DNA of 41,074 nucleotides from Treponema sp. (lineage in GTDB: Bacteria > Spirochaetota > Spirochaetia > Treponematales > Treponemataceae): assembly GCA_018385315.1 (NCBI GenBank), contig JAHAZJ010000071.1:1-41074 (forward strand), written 5' to 3'. The notes below the pieces were generated by a model. It was not told where the DNA came from, searched no databases, and was given only the letters and a program-made list of their open reading frames with translations. Shown piece by piece: positions 32,314 to 39,713 of the stretch (within the stretch, counting starts at the first letter, position 1; every line of letters starts with the position of its first letter). The position numbers and the translations under genes are program-made.

Positions 32314-34052
32314 AAAATAAAAAATTAATATTAAGTTTTATTTTGGCATTGCTCTGTGTAACTGCAGGTTTTACTCAGTCTGGTTCAAAGGTTGCTCTTG
32401 TATTTGGAAATGCCAGTTATAAAAATTCTAAATTGGAAAATCCTATAAAGGATGCAAAAGCAATGGAAAGTAAATTAAAGGAACTGGGATTTTCGGTAAC
32501 TTTAGTGCTTGATGCAGACACAGAAACAATGGATGAGGAACTTAGGAAGTTTTACTCAAAAGCAAAAAATGCAGATTTAGGATTATTGTATTATTCTGGA
32601 CATGGAATTGGAACTGATGAAGGTAGTTTTCTGTTGCCAGTTACCTCCAATATTAAAGATGAAACTGATTTAAAAAGACATGCTGTAAATTTAAATGATG
32701 TTGTTACAGATACTTGTGAAAGTGGATGTAAACAGGTAATTATTCTTATGGATGCCTGTAGAAACAATCCTCTTAAAAAGACAAAGGGTAGCAGCCGTGG
32801 ATTAACTACTGTAAGTACAAGTGAAGTTGCTCAAAGTGTTATTTTTTATGCCTGTGCTTCTGGTAAAACTGCAGATGATGGGGACGGAGATCACTCTCCA
32901 TTTACCCAGGCTTTGTTGAACTGGATTGGAAAGCCAGGTTATAGTTTTTCGCAGGTTGTTACTGCTGTTACAAAAGAAGTTCGTTCTTCAACAAAAGATA
33001 TGCAGACTCCAGTTTCCAGCAGCACAATTATGGAAGAAATCTACCTCAATGGCAAATCAAGTCCTAGTGAAAATGAAATTCCTCCTGTTTATATTGATGA
33101 TAAAACTGATTATTCAAAGGTAATCCGCATTTGTGTAATTCTGTTTGTTGTGCTTCTGGTAGTAATTACAGGACTTTTCCTTACTCTTACAACAGAAGGC
33201 AAACAGTTTATTTCTCTGGCTGGTTCAAAAATCAGTTCTGGAACTGAAAGTACTGTTAATTTTGTAAAAAACAGTTCTGGTAAAGTAAAAGAAACTGTTT
33301 CCATTAAATACAGACAAGGAAAAGAAGCCTTGGAAGAAAAGAAAAATGCCATTTCTGAAAAAATGGAAGAACGGAAAGAAGAAAAAGCCGCTGCTATTGC
33401 AGAACAAAAAGAAGCTGCAGCAGCCTTTGCAGAAATGAAAAAGCAGGAACAGGAAGAAGAATATAAAGCCATAAAGAAGAGTCTTTTACCAGCTGAAATT
33501 GCAGGAAAATATTCTGATTTATATGTGGCAGTTTCTCCTGTTACTAAAGCCCAGTACAAGACCATTATGGAGTCTGCTTATGAAGACTCAGAGGATAATT
33601 ATCCTATAACAAATGTTACCTGGTATGATTGCGCCCAGTTCTTTAATAAGTTAAGTTTGAAGGAAAATCTGGAACCAGTTTACGATTTGACTGACAAACA
33701 CAATATAAAAATTGACCTTACAAAAAATGGATGGCGTATGCCAACTGTGGAGGAATGGAAAAGTTTCGCTTTGGCTCCAGAAAATGGAATTGCAAGAGAA
33801 AGCTGGAATCTTAGCAACAGTAACGGTGAACTTCAGGAATGTTGCAAAAAGCAGCCAAATAGTTATGGACTTTATGATGTTTATGGTCTTGTGTGGGAAT
33901 GGTGCAACGATGTGGAAAAAGAAAAGTATCATATTGCAAAAGGTGGTGCCTGGGATGTTCAGCCAGAACACTGTAAAGCTTCTGCAAAACTGGCTGTAAC
34001 TGCAGATTTTTCTGATGATGTAATTGGTGTTCGCGGGGTTAGAAACAGATGA
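32304..34052 (+). CDS. Caspase-like protease fused to an FGE-sulfatase domain
   Basis: A 582-residue protein. After a signal sequence (about 1-25) comes a caspase/metacaspase domain (C14, about 28-250) with catalytic His100 in YYSGHG and Cys152 in LMDACRNNP. A membrane helix follows at 273-295, then a basic Glu/Ala-rich coiled coil (about 330-385) and a C-terminal FGE-sulfatase fold (about 395-582: VSPVTKAQY, NVTWYDCAQFFNKLS, WRMPTVEEWKSFA, NSYGLYDVYGLVWEWCND, KGGAW). The topology puts the protease outside and the FGE domain inside the cytoplasm. FGE-type domains next to caspase-like proteases are known in bacteria, but the partners here differ. GGAG precedes the ATG; the gene overlaps both neighbours. 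Confidence 0.85.
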   Translation: MVLKNKKLILSFILALLCVTAGFTQSGSKVALVFGNASYKNSKLENPIKDAKAMESKLKELGFSVTLVLDADTETMDEELRKFYSKAKNADLGLLYYSGHGIGTDEGSFLLPVTSNIKDETDLKRHAVNLNDVVTDTCESGCKQVIILMDACRNNPLKKTKGSSRGLTTVSTSEVAQSVIFYACASGKTADDGDGDHSPFTQALLNWIGKPGYSFSQVVTAVTKEVRSSTKDMQTPVSSSTIMEEIYLNGKSSPSENEIPPVYIDDKTDYSKVIRICVILFVVLLVVITGLFLTLTTEGKQFISLAGSKISSGTESTVNFVKNSSGKVKETVSIKYRQGKEALEEKKNAISEKMEERKEEKAAAIAEQKEAAAAFAEMKKQEQEEEYKAIKKSLLPAEIAGKYSDLYVAVSPVTKAQYKTIMESAYEDSEDNYPITNVTWYDCAQFFNKLSLKENLEPVYDLTDKHNIKIDLTKNGWRMPTVEEWKSFALAPENGIARESWNLSNSNGELQECCKKQPNSYGLYDVYGLVWEWCNDVEKEKYHIAKGGAWDVQPEHCKASAKLAVTADFSDDVIGVRGVRNR

Positions 34053-35563
34053 AAAAAATATTATTAGTGCTGATTGCGGGGCTCATGTTTTTTTCCTGCA
34101 AAAAACAGATAAATCACGGAACTGGCTTATTATTTGATGATGAAGCATATCTTAAAATCCCAGAAAAAGCTCATCTTGTAACAAGAGACTATGATGATTT
34201 ACCAGAGGCTGTAAGTCTTATGTATTATACTCCAACTCCAGGAGATCAGGGGAATTATGGAACTTGTGTTGCATGGTCAACAACTTATGCTGCCATGACC
34301 ACCTGCGAGTCAATTATGAATGGCAGAGATAATCAGTATGAAACTACAGCACAAGTTTATTCTCCATATTATCTGTTCAGAGTCTGTAATCCTCATGATA
34401 TTAATGCAGATAATGGAATGGTAGTTGAAAATGCCCTTATTTATCTTAGAAATTATGGCGTTCCAAAAAGAAAATCAGAAGAAACCTACAGAGATTTTAA
34501 TCGTTTTAATATTTCTATGTATGATGATGAACCTGTTTATAAAATTGGTTCCTATGCAAGGCTTATTTATTACAACGATTCAAACTACACAAAAATTCAA
34601 AGGATTAAAAAAAGTCTTTCAGAAAAGAAGCCTGTTGTGTTTTCTTATAGAGATTATCCAAAGTCTTTTCATAAGGCTGATTCCAGCGACTGGTATGCCA
34701 GCGGTACTTTAACTGAAGGTGGGCATGCCATGCTTATTATTGGTTATGATGATAATCATCAGAATCCAAATGGAATAGAAGACGGTGCTTTTTTAATTCA
34801 GAATAGCTGGGGAACCGACTGGGGGTGGGGTGGCTATCTTTGGGTAAATTACAATGATCTGGCAGAATATATGTATCAGGCTTATGAAATGAGTCCTTCC
34901 ATTTATCAGGTGATTCAGTATTATGAACCAGAACCAATTCCAGAGCCAGAGCCACAACCTGAACCAAAACCCCAACCTAAACCTCAGCCAAAGCCAGTGA
35001 AAAAAGTTCAGATTTTTAATGGCCAGTTTAGCCTTCCTTTGTGGAAAAAAGATAGAGATATGGAAGTTCAGTTTATAAATAACTGTTATGAAACTACAGA
35101 GTCATATGGTTATCCAACTATGTTCCAGTTATACATGACAAATAAAAAGCCATGTTTCGTTTATGCTTTTGCTTCGGATAGTACCACTAATAAAGCAAAT
35201 CTGATTTTCCCTCTGAATAATACAAGTGCACTTCTGGATTATTCGGAAAATACTGTTGTGTATCCTTCTGAAACACAGGCTGTAAAACTGGATGATGTTC
35301 CTGGCACAGATTACCTTATAGTTTTGTATTCTCTGGAAGAGCTGGATATAGAACAGATAATGGAAGCTTATGAAGATGTTGCAGGAAACAGTGTGCGTGA
35401 TTTTGATTTGTATACTGCAGTGAAAAATGCAATTGGAGAAGAAATTGTTGTTTCTCCATCTGATACAACCTTCAGCAAAAATGCAATCGACTTTAGTGTA
35501 AAAATGGAAGCACCCAAAAAGAACAAGGTACTCCCAATTATAATAAAAATCAAACACAAATAA
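34049..35563 (+). CDS. Papain-family (C1A) cysteine protease lipoprotein
   Basis: A 504-residue surface or periplasmic lipoprotein (lipobox MFFSC, Cys17). The papain-like domain (about 50-290) has the oxyanion Gln67 and nucleophile Cys73 (GDQGNYGTCVAWS), His226 (EGGHAMLIIGYDD) and Asn252 in QNSWGTDWGWGGY, so all catalytic residues are present. No inhibitory prodomain of the usual size is seen. A proline-rich linker of EP/QP/KP repeats (about 293-317) joins a C-terminal domain resembling DUF4384 (CFVYAFASDSTTNKANLIFP), a domain common in caspase-linked proteins. Its ATG overlaps the caspase stop (ATGA), so the two proteases are translationally coupled. Confidence 0.87.
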   Translation: MKKILLVLIAGLMFFSCKKQINHGTGLLFDDEAYLKIPEKAHLVTRDYDDLPEAVSLMYYTPTPGDQGNYGTCVAWSTTYAAMTTCESIMNGRDNQYETTAQVYSPYYLFRVCNPHDINADNGMVVENALIYLRNYGVPKRKSEETYRDFNRFNISMYDDEPVYKIGSYARLIYYNDSNYTKIQRIKKSLSEKKPVVFSYRDYPKSFHKADSSDWYASGTLTEGGHAMLIIGYDDNHQNPNGIEDGAFLIQNSWGTDWGWGGYLWVNYNDLAEYMYQAYEMSPSIYQVIQYYEPEPIPEPEPQPEPKPQPKPQPKPVKKVQIFNGQFSLPLWKKDRDMEVQFINNCYETTESYGYPTMFQLYMTNKKPCFVYAFASDSTTNKANLIFPLNNTSALLDYSENTVVYPSETQAVKLDDVPGTDYLIVLYSLEELDIEQIMEAYEDVAGNSVRDFDLYTAVKNAIGEEIVVSPSDTTFSKNAIDFSVKMEAPKKNKVLPIIIKIKHK

Positions 35564-35616
35564 AATCCAAAGGTTAAAATTAGAGACTTCTTCTTTTCTC
35601 TTTTTTCCCCATGCGT

Positions 35617-35622
35617 TATAAT
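35617..35622 (+). promoter_or_regulatory. -10 box of pta
   Basis: TATAAT lies 33 bases before the pta ATG, with an AGAGG ribosome binding site in between. The -35 region is pyrimidine-rich and weak. Confidence 0.5.
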
Positions 35623-35655
35623 TGAAGCATTCAATTTTATTTTTAGAGGCAAAAA

Positions 35656-36687
35656 ATGGCATTTGTTGATGAATTATTAAACAAAGCAAAGGCTGCAAAC
35701 AAAACAATCGTTCTTTGCGAAGGTGAGGATAAACGTGTTGTAGAAGCAGCATCAAAAATCGTAAAAGACGGAATCGCCAAAATCATTCTTATTGGTTCTG
35801 ACGACGATATTAAAGCTAGTGGTTCAAATGCAGATTTAAGTGGTGTAACAATTGTTGACCCAGCAAAAGACCCTAATGCTGACAAATATGCAGAACTTTT
35901 ATATAAAGCTCGCGAAGGAAAAATCAACAAAAAGACTGGTGCACCTGAATATGCAGATGTAGCAGCCGCTAAAGCAGCAATCTTAAAAGATCACACTATG
36001 TATGGTGCTCTTATTCTTAAAGCAGGTGATGCAGATGGTTTTGTTTCTGGAGCATGTCACTCAACTGCTAATACACTTCGCCCTGGTTTGCAGGTAATTA
36101 AAACAGCTCCAGGATTCAAAACAGTTTCTTCTTGTTTTATTATGGTTGCTCCAGAATGTGGAAACCCATATATCAAAGAAGGTGTTTCAGTATTTGGTGA
36201 CTGTGCTATTAATATTGAACCAAGTGCTGAAGAACTTTCTGATATTGCAATTGCTTCTGCAGAGACTGCAAAGAAAATTGCAGGTATTGAACCACGGGTA
36301 GCAATGCTTTCATTCTCTACAAAAGGTTCTGGAAATGATGCTAAATTCTATGACACTGTAACAAAAGTTCAGAAAGCAACAGAACTTGCAAAAGCTGCAG
36401 CTCCAGATTTAGCTTTGGATGGAGAATTCCAGTTTGATGCTGCTATTGCTCCAGAAGTTGGAGAACTTAAAGCTCCAGGTTCAAAAGTTGCAGGTCATGC
36501 AAACGTATTCATTTTCCCTAACATTAATGCTGGAAACATTGGATACAAAATCTGTCAGCGTATGGGCGGATGGATGGCAATTGGTCCAATCTGCCAGGGC
36601 TTTGCAAAACCATTAAATGACTTGAGCCGCGGATGTAACGTAGAAGATATAGTAGCCACAGTTGCAGTAACTTCTTTACAGGCGTAA
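35656..36687 (+). CDS. pta: Phosphate acetyltransferase
   Basis: Interconverts acetyl-CoA and acetyl phosphate; with acetate kinase it yields ATP and acetate in fermentation. The product is 343 residues, the short single-domain form lacking the N-terminal regulatory DRTGG part of enterobacterial Pta. Recognisable segments are VLCEGEDKRVVEAA, GACHSTANTLRPGLQVIKT and IFPNINAGNIGYKICQRMGG. No ackA is adjacent. The final codons and the TAA are embedded in a perfect 13-bp hairpin, part of a repeat that follows. This leaves the protein end (VTSLQA) intact but suggests the repeat inserted exactly at the gene end. Confidence 0.95.
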   Translation: MAFVDELLNKAKAANKTIVLCEGEDKRVVEAASKIVKDGIAKIILIGSDDDIKASGSNADLSGVTIVDPAKDPNADKYAELLYKAREGKINKKTGAPEYADVAAAKAAILKDHTMYGALILKAGDADGFVSGACHSTANTLRPGLQVIKTAPGFKTVSSCFIMVAPECGNPYIKEGVSVFGDCAINIEPSAEELSDIAIASAETAKKIAGIEPRVAMLSFSTKGSGNDAKFYDTVTKVQKATELAKAAAPDLALDGEFQFDAAIAPEVGELKAPGSKVAGHANVFIFPNINAGNIGYKICQRMGGWMAIGPICQGFAKPLNDLSRGCNVEDIVATVAVTSLQA

Positions 36688-36766
36688 AGAAGTTACGGGC
36701 TAGTTTGCGAAGCAAACTAGGTAAGCACGCGTCAGCGTGGGACTAACTTCTTTACAGGCGTAAAGA
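36667..36766. repeat. Palindromic element flanked by 23-base direct repeats at the pta 3' end
   Basis: Hairpin 1 is GTAACTTCTTTAC / GTAAAGAAGTTAC (36667-36696, AGGC loop), spanning the pta stop. Hairpin 2 is CTAGTTTGC / GCAAACTAG with a GAA loop (36700-36720). Hairpin 3 is CACGC / GCGTG (36726-36739). The 23 bases at 36668-36690 recur exactly at 36744-36766, flanking 53 bases. The arrangement looks like insertion of a short palindromic element with duplication of its target. Hairpin 2 shares TTTGCGAAGCAAA with the block at 13411-13423. Confidence 0.75.
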
Positions 36767-36771
36767 TTTAT

Positions 36772-36809
36772 AAAGGAGCAGCATTTTTTTCATGTTGCTC
36801 CTTTTTTTA
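36772..36809 (+). terminator. Terminator of pta
   Basis: AAAGGAGCAGCAT (36772-36784) pairs with ATGTTGCTCCTTT (one G-T wobble), closing a T-rich loop and followed by further T residues. A strong intrinsic terminator. Confidence 0.88.
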
Positions 36810-36830
36810 TTCCCATTATCTATGTTTTTT

Positions 36831-36839
36831 TGCTATAAT
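36831..36839 (+). promoter_or_regulatory. Extended -10 promoter of the pyrBIC operon
   Basis: TGCTATAAT, identical to the dnaE promoter core, lies 27 bases before the pyrB ATG. The implied leader is about 20 bases, too short for a PyrR- or UTP-type attenuator. Confidence 0.6.
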
Positions 36840-36866
36840 AGTAAAAATTCTTAGAGAGGAAATGAA

Positions 36867-37790
36867 ATGCTAACTGGTCGTCATTTAATACAGCCTGATG
36901 ATTTAACTGTATCAGAAATTGAAGAAATTTGTTCATTGGCTGAACAGATTATTGTTGATCCTAAATCTTTTAATGATGTGTGTCGCGGGAAAATTCTTGC
37001 GACACTTTTTTTTGAGCCAAGCACTAGGACAAGACTTTCTTTTGAAGCTGCAATGCTCCGTTTAGGTGGATCAGTTGAAGGTTTCTCTGATGCAAACAAC
37101 ACTTCTACATCAAAAGGTGAAACTTTAGCAGATACAATTCGTGTTGTATCAAGTTACGCAGATGTAATTGCAATGCGAACACCAAAAGAGGGGGCTGCTC
37201 TTTTAGCAAGTAAATATTCTGCATGTCCAATTATAAATGCAGGAGACGGTGGTCACTATCATCCAACTCAGACTTTGACCGACCTTGTAACAATCCGTCA
37301 GTTGCTTGGTGGATTGGAAAATCACACTGTTGGTTTTTGTGGAGACTTAAAGTTTGGTCGAACAGTTCATTCACTTGCTGAAGCATTACGCCATTTTAAG
37401 GGTAATAAATTCATCTTTATTAGTCCAAAAGAACTTACTGTACCAGATTATTTGATTCAAAATGTTCTTGAGCCTGCTGGTGTTAAATATGAAATTGTAG
37501 AAAGTCTTGATGAAGTAATGGGCGAACTTGATGTTTTGTATATGACTCGTGTTCAGAAAGAGCGCTTCTTCAATGAACAGGATTATATCCGCCTGAAAGA
37601 CAGCTACATTCTGGATGCAGAAAAAATGAAACTTGCCCGCAAAAATATGATAATTCTTCATCCTCTTCCACGTGTAAATGAAATTACCCCAGATATTGAT
37701 GATGATCCAAGAGCGGCATATTTCAAACAGGTTAAATATGGTATGTATGCCCGTATGGCATTAATTGCAAAATTAACAGGTTCAATCTAA
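36867..37790 (+). CDS. pyrB: Aspartate carbamoyltransferase catalytic chain
   Basis: Second step of pyrimidine synthesis: carbamoyl phosphate plus aspartate to carbamoyl aspartate. The product is 307 residues, normal for the catalytic chain. The carbamoyl phosphate motif is [12 protein letters not shown] (Ser52-Arg56), with HPTQTLTDL and the C-terminal HPLPRVNEI also present. AGAGAGG lies before the ATG at 36867, which is preferred over an ATG five bases earlier in another frame. pyrI and pyrC follow at once, so the enzyme is probably the allosteric catalytic/regulatory holoenzyme. Confidence 0.97.
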   Translation: MLTGRHLIQPDDLTVSEIEEICSLAEQIIVDPKSFNDVCRGKILATLFFEPSTRTRLSFEAAMLRLGGSVEGFSDANNTSTSKGETLADTIRVVSSYADVIAMRTPKEGAALLASKYSACPIINAGDGGHYHPTQTLTDLVTIRQLLGGLENHTVGFCGDLKFGRTVHSLAEALRHFKGNKFIFISPKELTVPDYLIQNVLEPAGVKYEIVESLDEVMGELDVLYMTRVQKERFFNEQDYIRLKDSYILDAEKMKLARKNMIILHPLPRVNEITPDIDDDPRAAYFKQVKYGMYARMALIAKLTGSI

Positions 37791-37808
37791 ATTAAGTGAG
37801 GAAAAAAG

Positions 37809-38243
37809 ATGTTAAATGTTACTACAATAAAAAATGGTCTTGTAATTGATCATATTCGTGCCGGTTCGGGTTGGAAGATTTATCAGTGGCTCGGTCTTGA
37901 TAAAGCACCTTTTACTTCTTGCCTGATTCAGAATGTTCCTTCAGAAAAATCTGGAAAAAAGGATATTATCAAAATCGATAATATTATCAACATTGATTAT
38001 TCAGTATTGGGATTCATTGATCCAAATATTTGTGTAAATGTTATTGAAAATGAAGTAATTGTTCGAAAAATCACAATGGAATTGCCAGCAAAAGTTCAGG
38101 GGGTTTTCAATTGTAAAAATCCACGCTGCATTACACAAACTGAACATTATGTAAAACCAACGTTTATTCTTTCAGATAAATCAAAAGGTATTTATAAATG
38201 TGAATATTGTGATACTTTATATCTTGCAGGTAGTGAAAAATAA
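37809..38243 (+). CDS. pyrI: Aspartate carbamoyltransferase regulatory chain
   Basis: Regulatory subunit that binds nucleotide effectors and, through zinc, the catalytic chain. The product is 144 residues against about 153 in E. coli. An N-terminal allosteric domain (KNGLVIDHIRAGSGWKIYQW) is followed by a zinc domain with four cysteines, CKNPRC and CEYC near residues 104-137. Its stop overlaps the pyrC start by one base (TAATG). Presence of PyrI predicts feedback control by CTP/UTP and cooperative kinetics. Confidence 0.95.
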   Translation: MLNVTTIKNGLVIDHIRAGSGWKIYQWLGLDKAPFTSCLIQNVPSEKSGKKDIIKIDNIINIDYSVLGFIDPNICVNVIENEVIVRKITMELPAKVQGVFNCKNPRCITQTEHYVKPTFILSDKSKGIYKCEYCDTLYLAGSEK

Positions 38244-39577
38244 TGACAAAAGCAACTCTTATTTACAATGCTCGATTGCTTGATGAAACAATGGATTGTC
38301 CGGGGGCAGTTCTTGTAGAAGATGGAAAAATCCGTGCTGTTTTTCAGGGGTATTTTACATCACCAGAAACAGCTTCAACTTTGGCACATTCAGTTCTTGC
38401 AGAAGATGGCTGTGAAATGAATTCTAAACTGGATCTGTATGATGCCAGAGGATTAACAATTACCCCTGCCTTTATTGATATGCATGTACATTTGCGTTAT
38501 CCAGGATTAACTCAAAAAGAGGATTTGAATTCTGGTTTACATGCAGCAGCCGCAGGGGGATTTGGTACAATTGTTGCAATGCCAAATACAAAACCCGTTG
38601 TATCTTCTATGATGATGGCAATGGGAATTGAAAAAGAGGCTGAACAGATTGGACTTACCCATCTTTTTCAAACTGTTAGTATTACAAAAGATTTTGCTGA
38701 TGAAGATATTAGTCATCTTAAGGATTTAAATAAAACATATATACCCGTAATTTCAGAAGATGGGAAGGATGTGTTAAAAGCTGATGTTATGCTTTCTGCA
38801 ATGAAAGTTGCTGGCGAAAAAGATATTATTGTAGCCTGTCACTGTGAAGATGAATCTTTGGGAAAAGCTGCAAAACCTCTTAGAGCAGAGGGAACATTCG
38901 AAAGTATTACAAAAGCAAATGAATATCTTGCACTTGCAGAAGATTCCGCAACTATCAGAAATTTAATGCTTGCAAAAGAAGCTCATTGTAGAATTCATGT
39001 GTGTCATGTAAGTACAGCAAATTCAATTGATGCAATTCGTGCTGCAAAAGAAGAATTCTATAGTCCATTAATGGTTACTTGTGAAGCTACTCCTCATCAT
39101 ATAGGATTAAGTGGAACAGATGAAGAAAATATTCATAATATCGTTAATCCCCCATTAAGAAGTGAAGAAGATAGAATGTATCTGATTGAAGCACTTCGAG
39201 ATGGAACAGTAGATGTTATTTCTACAGATCATGCACCACATACTGAAGAAGATAAGAAAAATGGCAGTCCAGGTTTTACAGGGTTGGAAGTCTCTTATGC
39301 AGTTTGTAATACAGTGCTTGTGAAAGACAATCATTTTAATCCACGACGACTTAGTCAGTTGATGTCTGCGGCTCCAGCAAAAATTCTTGGACTTCAAAAA
39401 GGTCTTTTAAGAAATGGTTATGATGCAGATTTAACGTTGATTGATCCGGATGAAGAATGGGTTGTAGATTCATCTATGTTCTGTAGTAAGGGGAAATTTA
39501 CTCCATTTAATGGCAAAACATTAACAGGTAAAGTTCATGCTTTGTTTATAGATGGAAGAAAAGTTTATGAAAGGTAA
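38243..39577 (+). CDS. pyrC: Dihydroorotase
   Basis: Third step of pyrimidine synthesis, cyclising carbamoyl aspartate to dihydroorotate. The product is 444 residues, the length of class I (amidohydrolase) enzymes rather than the shorter E. coli type. Metal ligands lie in DMHVHLRYPG near residue 80, CHCED, CHVSTAN, and the aspartate of STDHAPHT. TPHH and GFTGLEVSYA are further family segments. Translationally coupled to pyrI. An A+T palindrome follows the stop. Confidence 0.95.
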   Translation: MTKATLIYNARLLDETMDCPGAVLVEDGKIRAVFQGYFTSPETASTLAHSVLAEDGCEMNSKLDLYDARGLTITPAFIDMHVHLRYPGLTQKEDLNSGLHAAAAGGFGTIVAMPNTKPVVSSMMMAMGIEKEAEQIGLTHLFQTVSITKDFADEDISHLKDLNKTYIPVISEDGKDVLKADVMLSAMKVAGEKDIIVACHCEDESLGKAAKPLRAEGTFESITKANEYLALAEDSATIRNLMLAKEAHCRIHVCHVSTANSIDAIRAAKEEFYSPLMVTCEATPHHIGLSGTDEENIHNIVNPPLRSEEDRMYLIEALRDGTVDVISTDHAPHTEEDKKNGSPGFTGLEVSYAVCNTVLVKDNHFNPRRLSQLMSAAPAKILGLQKGLLRNGYDADLTLIDPDEEWVVDSSMFCSKGKFTPFNGKTLTGKVHALFIDGRKVYER

Positions 39578-39594
39578 TAAAAAAATTAAATATT

Positions 39595-39620
39595 ATTAAA
39601 AAAAATTAATTTTTTTTAAT
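39595..39620 (+). terminator. A+T palindrome after pyrC
   Basis: A perfect 26-base palindrome (ATT-A8-TT / AA-T8-AAT) lies 17 bases beyond the pyrC stop. It could end the pyr operon, although a stem of A-T pairs only is weaker than the other terminators here. Confidence 0.45.
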
Positions 39621-39677
39621 AAAAATTCTTTTCAGAGAAACACTAAATGTGGTATATTTATTCTATAGTAATGCATA

Positions 39678-39699
39678 AATATACAAGTATTTGTGTATT
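39678..39699 (+). promoter_or_regulatory. Hairpin next to the gdhA ribosome binding site
   Basis: AATATACAA (39678-39686) pairs with TTGTGTATT (39691-39699) with one wobble. It ends one base before the AAGGAG of gdhA. It may protect the mRNA 5' end or affect initiation. TATATT (39653-39658) and TATAGT (39664-39669) are -10 candidates just upstream. Confidence 0.4.
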
Positions 39700-39713
39700 C
39701 AAGGAGTCAATAA

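Noticed and set aside
32304..35563. Caspase gene as part of an abortive-infection or CRISPR-caspase defence system
   Set aside because: The caspase domain follows a signal sequence and its partner is a lipoprotein, so they act outside the cytoplasm; no nucleotide-sensing or phage-sensing partner is present.
35129..35755. Long open frame antisense to the papain-like protease and the pta promoter
   Set aside because: It is a shadow of the sense gene, Phe/Cys-rich and without a ribosome binding site, while the sense frame has full catalytic motifs.
36840..36866. Pyrimidine-responsive attenuator before pyrB
   Set aside because: The leader is only about 20 bases, with no room for a terminator/antiterminator; the hairpin upstream is the pta terminator.
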